Below are positions 61,431-64,000 of a stretch of 64,000 nucleotides of DNA, piece by piece; position 1 is the stretch's first letter; the number at the start of each line of letters is the position of its first letter. Under the pieces are notes generated by a model. It was given only the letters and a program-made list of their open reading frames with translations, did no database searches and had not been told where the DNA came from. Origin of the DNA: an uncultured Clostridia bacterium (GTDB lineage Bacteria > Bacillota > Clostridia > Christensenellales > Borkfalkiaceae); assembly GCA_944376335.1 (NCBI GenBank), contig CALWCH010000005.1, positions 1-64,000 on the forward strand, given 5' to 3'. A program made the position numbers and the translations under genes.

Positions 61431-62024
61431 ATGAACAGCAACAATCAGGATCTGAAAAACATCACCAAGGAGAGCATCACCCAGTCGCTTTTAAGGCTGA
61501 TGGAGACCAAGGAATACAAGGATATCTCCATCACCAACATCTGCGAGCTCGCGGGCGTCTCCCGCAATGCGTTTTACCGCAACTATCCCGCAAAGGATGC
61601 CATTCTGCGCCAGTACATGTATGAGATCACCGACGTGTGGCGGCGGCAGCTGCGTACGATCAAAAACCTCACCGCAAAGCAATATTTCACGACGATTTTC
61701 GCCGAAACGGGCAAGCAGAAGGAGCTTGTCCGCCTGCTGCACAAGGCGCAGGTCGAGTATCTCCTCATCGATGTCATCTTCACCTTCTTCCGCAACTTTA
61801 CGCTGCACACGAGCCAGGTCCACTACTATCAGTGTCACTTTGCGGGCAGTTTTCATGCCATGATCGTCCACTGGATCATGAACGAACAGCCCGAAACGCC
61901 CGAGGAACTCGGAAGCCTGATGTGCAAGTTCAACCACATCGCCCCCACGACGCGCATCAACCTGCCCGACCCCATCGCCATTGAAGACCTCATGACCATC
62001 AGCACCTTCACCTACCGCAACTGA
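61431..62024 (+). CDS. TetR/AcrR-family regulator
   Basis: The 197-residue protein has an N-terminal HTH (about 10-55: ITQSLLRLMETKEYKDISI, then ICELAGVSRNAFYRNYPAKD) typical of TetR regulators, and a helical ligand domain without recognisable motif. It lies divergently from the CUT1/GH78 operon, with a palindrome between them, and so probably controls it. I took ATG 61431, behind GGGGAGAAAAGC; upstream in-frame ATGs have no better site. TetR-type control of a CUT1 glycan operon is uncommon but not unheard of. Confidence 0.85.
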   Translation: MNSNNQDLKNITKESITQSLLRLMETKEYKDISITNICELAGVSRNAFYRNYPAKDAILRQYMYEITDVWRRQLRTIKNLTAKQYFTTIFAETGKQKELVRLLHKAQVEYLLIDVIFTFFRNFTLHTSQVHYYQCHFAGSFHAMIVHWIMNEQPETPEELGSLMCKFNHIAPTTRINLPDPIAIEDLMTISTFTYRN

Positions 62025-62034
62025 AAGACAGCGA

Positions 62035-62060
62035 AAAGGCCCCGCAAAAGCGGAGCCTTT
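62035..62060 (+). terminator. terminator of the TetR-type gene
   Basis: AAAGGCCCCGC/GCGGAGCCTTT stem (one mismatch) with an AAAA loop and following TTCTT. Confidence 0.7.
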
Positions 62061-62143
62061 CTTCTTGCAGCAAAGTTATAAGAGGAATGAAGATAGGGGG
62101 AATTCAAGAGGAATAACTTTGTTGCCGCAAAGGATAAGCTTGT

Positions 62144-63949
62144 TTACCCGGCAGGCGTAAAGACGCTTTCCACGGGTTCGCCCGTCGTCCCGTCTGTCGT
62201 AACGATGGTGAAGGATGCGACGGTATTGCCGTCTGTTACCGCTTCATAGGAAGCAACGCCCGTGAAGAGGTTCCCGCCGTACAGCAGCGCGACCGCTGTG
62301 TTGAAGTACTGCACTTCCATTGCGCCGTCTGCGATGTTGTAGTAGCCGTAGGAAGAGAACAGCGTCAGGCCGAAAGCGGATGCCGTGAAGTAGAAGGTGC
62401 CGTCTGCCCCGAAGGCGAAGGAGGTCGTGATGCCGCTCGCCTCGCTCGAATAGGTGACGTCCTCTGCAAAGGCATTGCTGCCCGTGAGCACGCTCGCAGG
62501 GAAGGCGACGGTCACTTCGATCTCTTCGGTGATATCGTCCACGGTGACGACGATGGTCGCCGTGCCGGGCTTTGCACCCGTGACGGAGGAGCCGCTCACG
62601 GTGACGACGCCCTCTTCCGAGCCCTCTTTGAGAGCGACGCCCACGGTGAGCGCGGAGACAAGATCGGTCACGCCCTCTGCAGGGGAAAGCGTCGAGGTCG
62701 CATACAGGTCGAGCGAAGCGCCCGAGTTGAGCGCAAGCGTCTTCTTGCCGTCCTGTTCGACAACGGAAGGAGCAAAGGTGATGCTCTCCGTCTCGATATA
62801 GGGAATGTCAAAGCCGAACGCCGAATTGGCGACCTCTCTTGCGAGGTTGAACGTCGCCGAAACGGGAGCAGCTGCGCCCTCCCACGAGAAGGAAGCGGTG
62901 ACGGTGACGCCGTTCTTGGTGTCCGTTTCGCTTTGAATGGTGACGGACGACGCATCGCCGAAGGCGACGGTGCCCGACATCTGCCCTGCGGTATTCACAG
63001 TGCCCGAAACGGGAGCGAAGGTGAGGGCATTGTCCGCCGCCTCCCACGTCGTCTCGAAGGAGACGGGCGAGACGGAAGAACCTGCAGGAACAAAGCTCCC
63101 CACGGTGAACACCGCCTTGCCGTCAGACCAAAGCTGGATGCTGTCTGCAGCATTTGTGCCTGCAATGGTCGTCTGAATGTAGGCAACGGTGGTATCGATG
63201 CCGCCCTCCACCTTGGTGGAGCCTACGAGCTTCGCCGCTTCCTCCTTGGAAAAATCATAGGTGCCGAGCTCGAAGTCGCTCGTGCCGTTGTTGATATACA
63301 GGCGGAGCTGCAGCTGCTGGTTTTCAAACGTTGCATCAGCGAGCACGGGGAAGCTGAAGCCCATTGCCGTCACCTGGCCGCTGAATGCGGGCGCATTGTC
63401 GACGATCTGATAGCTCCCCGTATAGGGCTCGATGGCAAGCTCGGTGCTGCCCGATACCGCAACGCCCGTGAGTTCAACATCGCCGTACTCATACATGATG
63501 AGCGTGTTGGTGTTCGTGCCCACCGCCGCCGTCTTTTGGATGCCCTCGCCGCGCGCCGCGATGACGGAGATGCTGCAATATGCCTGATACAGCCCGTCGC
63601 CCTCTTCCGCCGTTGCGGTGATGGTGCACGCCTTGCCCGCCGCATCCTCTTTGGCGGTCACGAGGCCGTTTTCATCCACCGTGCAGGTATCGTCGAAATC
63701 AACTTCCCAGGTGACGTTCTTATTCGTTGCATTCTCTGGGGTGAAGATGACCTCGAGCTGTACACTCTCGCCGACTTCCAGCGAGATCTCATCCTCGGCA
63801 AACGAGATGCCCTGCAGCGCGACCGTATCGCCGCCCGGCGTCGGTTCGGGGGGCTGCTCGGGATCCGTGCATGCCGCAAATACGCCCGCGGAGAGCGCAA
63901 GCATTGCCGCCGCGGCAAGACTTACTAACCATTTTGACTTGTGTTTCAT
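62144..63949 (-). CDS. surface lipoprotein with BIG2-type Ig-like domain
   Basis: The 601-residue protein has the lipoprotein signal LALSAGVFAACTDPE, a Pro-rich spacer and a BIG2-like Ig domain (about 45-135: ISFAEDEISLEVGESVQLEV, FTPENATNKNVTWEV, ENGLVTA), followed by beta-rich repeats without recognised catalytic motifs. It is probably an adhesin or glycan-binding surface protein. ATG 63949 has AAGGGAG upstream. It is the last gene in the window and is not obviously part of the neighbouring operons. Confidence 0.78.
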   Translation of the reverse strand: MKHKSKWLVSLAAAAMLALSAGVFAACTDPEQPPEPTPGGDTVALQGISFAEDEISLEVGESVQLEVIFTPENATNKNVTWEVDFDDTCTVDENGLVTAKEDAAGKACTITATAEEGDGLYQAYCSISVIAARGEGIQKTAAVGTNTNTLIMYEYGDVELTGVAVSGSTELAIEPYTGSYQIVDNAPAFSGQVTAMGFSFPVLADATFENQQLQLRLYINNGTSDFELGTYDFSKEEAAKLVGSTKVEGGIDTTVAYIQTTIAGTNAADSIQLWSDGKAVFTVGSFVPAGSSVSPVSFETTWEAADNALTFAPVSGTVNTAGQMSGTVAFGDASSVTIQSETDTKNGVTVTASFSWEGAAAPVSATFNLAREVANSAFGFDIPYIETESITFAPSVVEQDGKKTLALNSGASLDLYATSTLSPAEGVTDLVSALTVGVALKEGSEEGVVTVSGSSVTGAKPGTATIVVTVDDITEEIEVTVAFPASVLTGSNAFAEDVTYSSEASGITTSFAFGADGTFYFTASAFGLTLFSSYGYYNIADGAMEVQYFNTAVALLYGGNLFTGVASYEAVTDGNTVASFTIVTTDGTTGEPVESVFTPAG

Positions 63950-64000
63950 GTCTTTCTCCCTTAAATAATTTTTATATCGGAACGGGAGTCCCGCTCCTTT

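Noticed and set aside
1-64000. CRISPR array, phage structural genes or rRNA operon
   Set aside because: No regularly spaced repeat array, no Cas, capsid, tail or portal-like proteins and no rRNA-like segments were found.

Overview
The window looks like a chromosomal segment of an anaerobic, Gram-positive member of the Clostridia. The evidence is Sua5-YwlE-RpiB synteny, a DUF951-LepB-DegV cluster, a YlmC/YmxH sporulation protein, a SigG-type sigma factor fragment, Shine-Dalgarno sites of the GGAGG type and Firmicutes-style lipoproteins. The lineage cannot be fixed from sequence alone; an uncultured gut clade near Christensenellales is a guess.

Region 1 (1-21.4 kb) is ordinary core genome, mostly on the minus strand. 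It holds tRNA-Gly (partial) and tRNA-Leu, a peptidase E-like protein, a P-II/DUF1538 pair, the rpiB-ywlE-tsaC cluster, dnaB, pepF, an UPF0210/ACT pair, degV, lepB, a DUF951 protein, an alpha/beta hydrolase-like protein, sbcC and sbcD. A divergent dnaD-domain gene and ylmC/ymxH close the region.

Region 2 (21.4-51.75 kb) is a carbohydrate-utilisation island transcribed entirely on the minus strand. From its promoter-proximal end it encodes a LacI-type regulator, a CUT1 ABC importer (binding lipoprotein and two permeases, no ATPase), a GH43 lipoprotein, an SGNH-esterase lipoprotein, two lipoproteins with Cys-pair ribbons (one frameshifted), and then a tight run of GH110-like, GH42, a frameshifted small gene, GH78, GH3, two GH31, GH36 and GH2 enzymes. 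The inferred logic is that surface lipoproteins capture and pre-digest a branched glycan rich in galactose and rhamnose, CUT1 imports the oligosaccharides, and the cytoplasmic enzymes finish the job. Two genes carry a frameshift, and each is exactly restored by removing one GA unit from a GAGAGA tract.

Region 3 (51.75-53.3 kb) is the most unusual place. A sigG gene is present only from the Pro-Met-Ile-Gly/Leu-Gly-Glu motif onward. About the first 100 codons are missing and are replaced by a new sigma-A-type promoter, a terminator and a small gene with an HTH domain and a serine-recombinase-like C-terminus, which itself sits behind a perfect TTGACA-17-TATAAT promoter and a palindromic operator. 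In Clostridia sigG is normally followed directly by ylmC; here the two are 30 kb apart. The locus therefore seems to have been opened twice: once inside sigG, and once between sigG and ylmC by the glycan island.

Region 4 (53.4-64 kb) has a DUF4143-type ATPase, a second glycan operon (CUT1 binding protein and two permeases, then a GH78 rhamnosidase) divergent from a TetR-type regulator, and an Ig-like-repeat lipoprotein. All functions are inferred from sequence features read by eye; no database search was possible.
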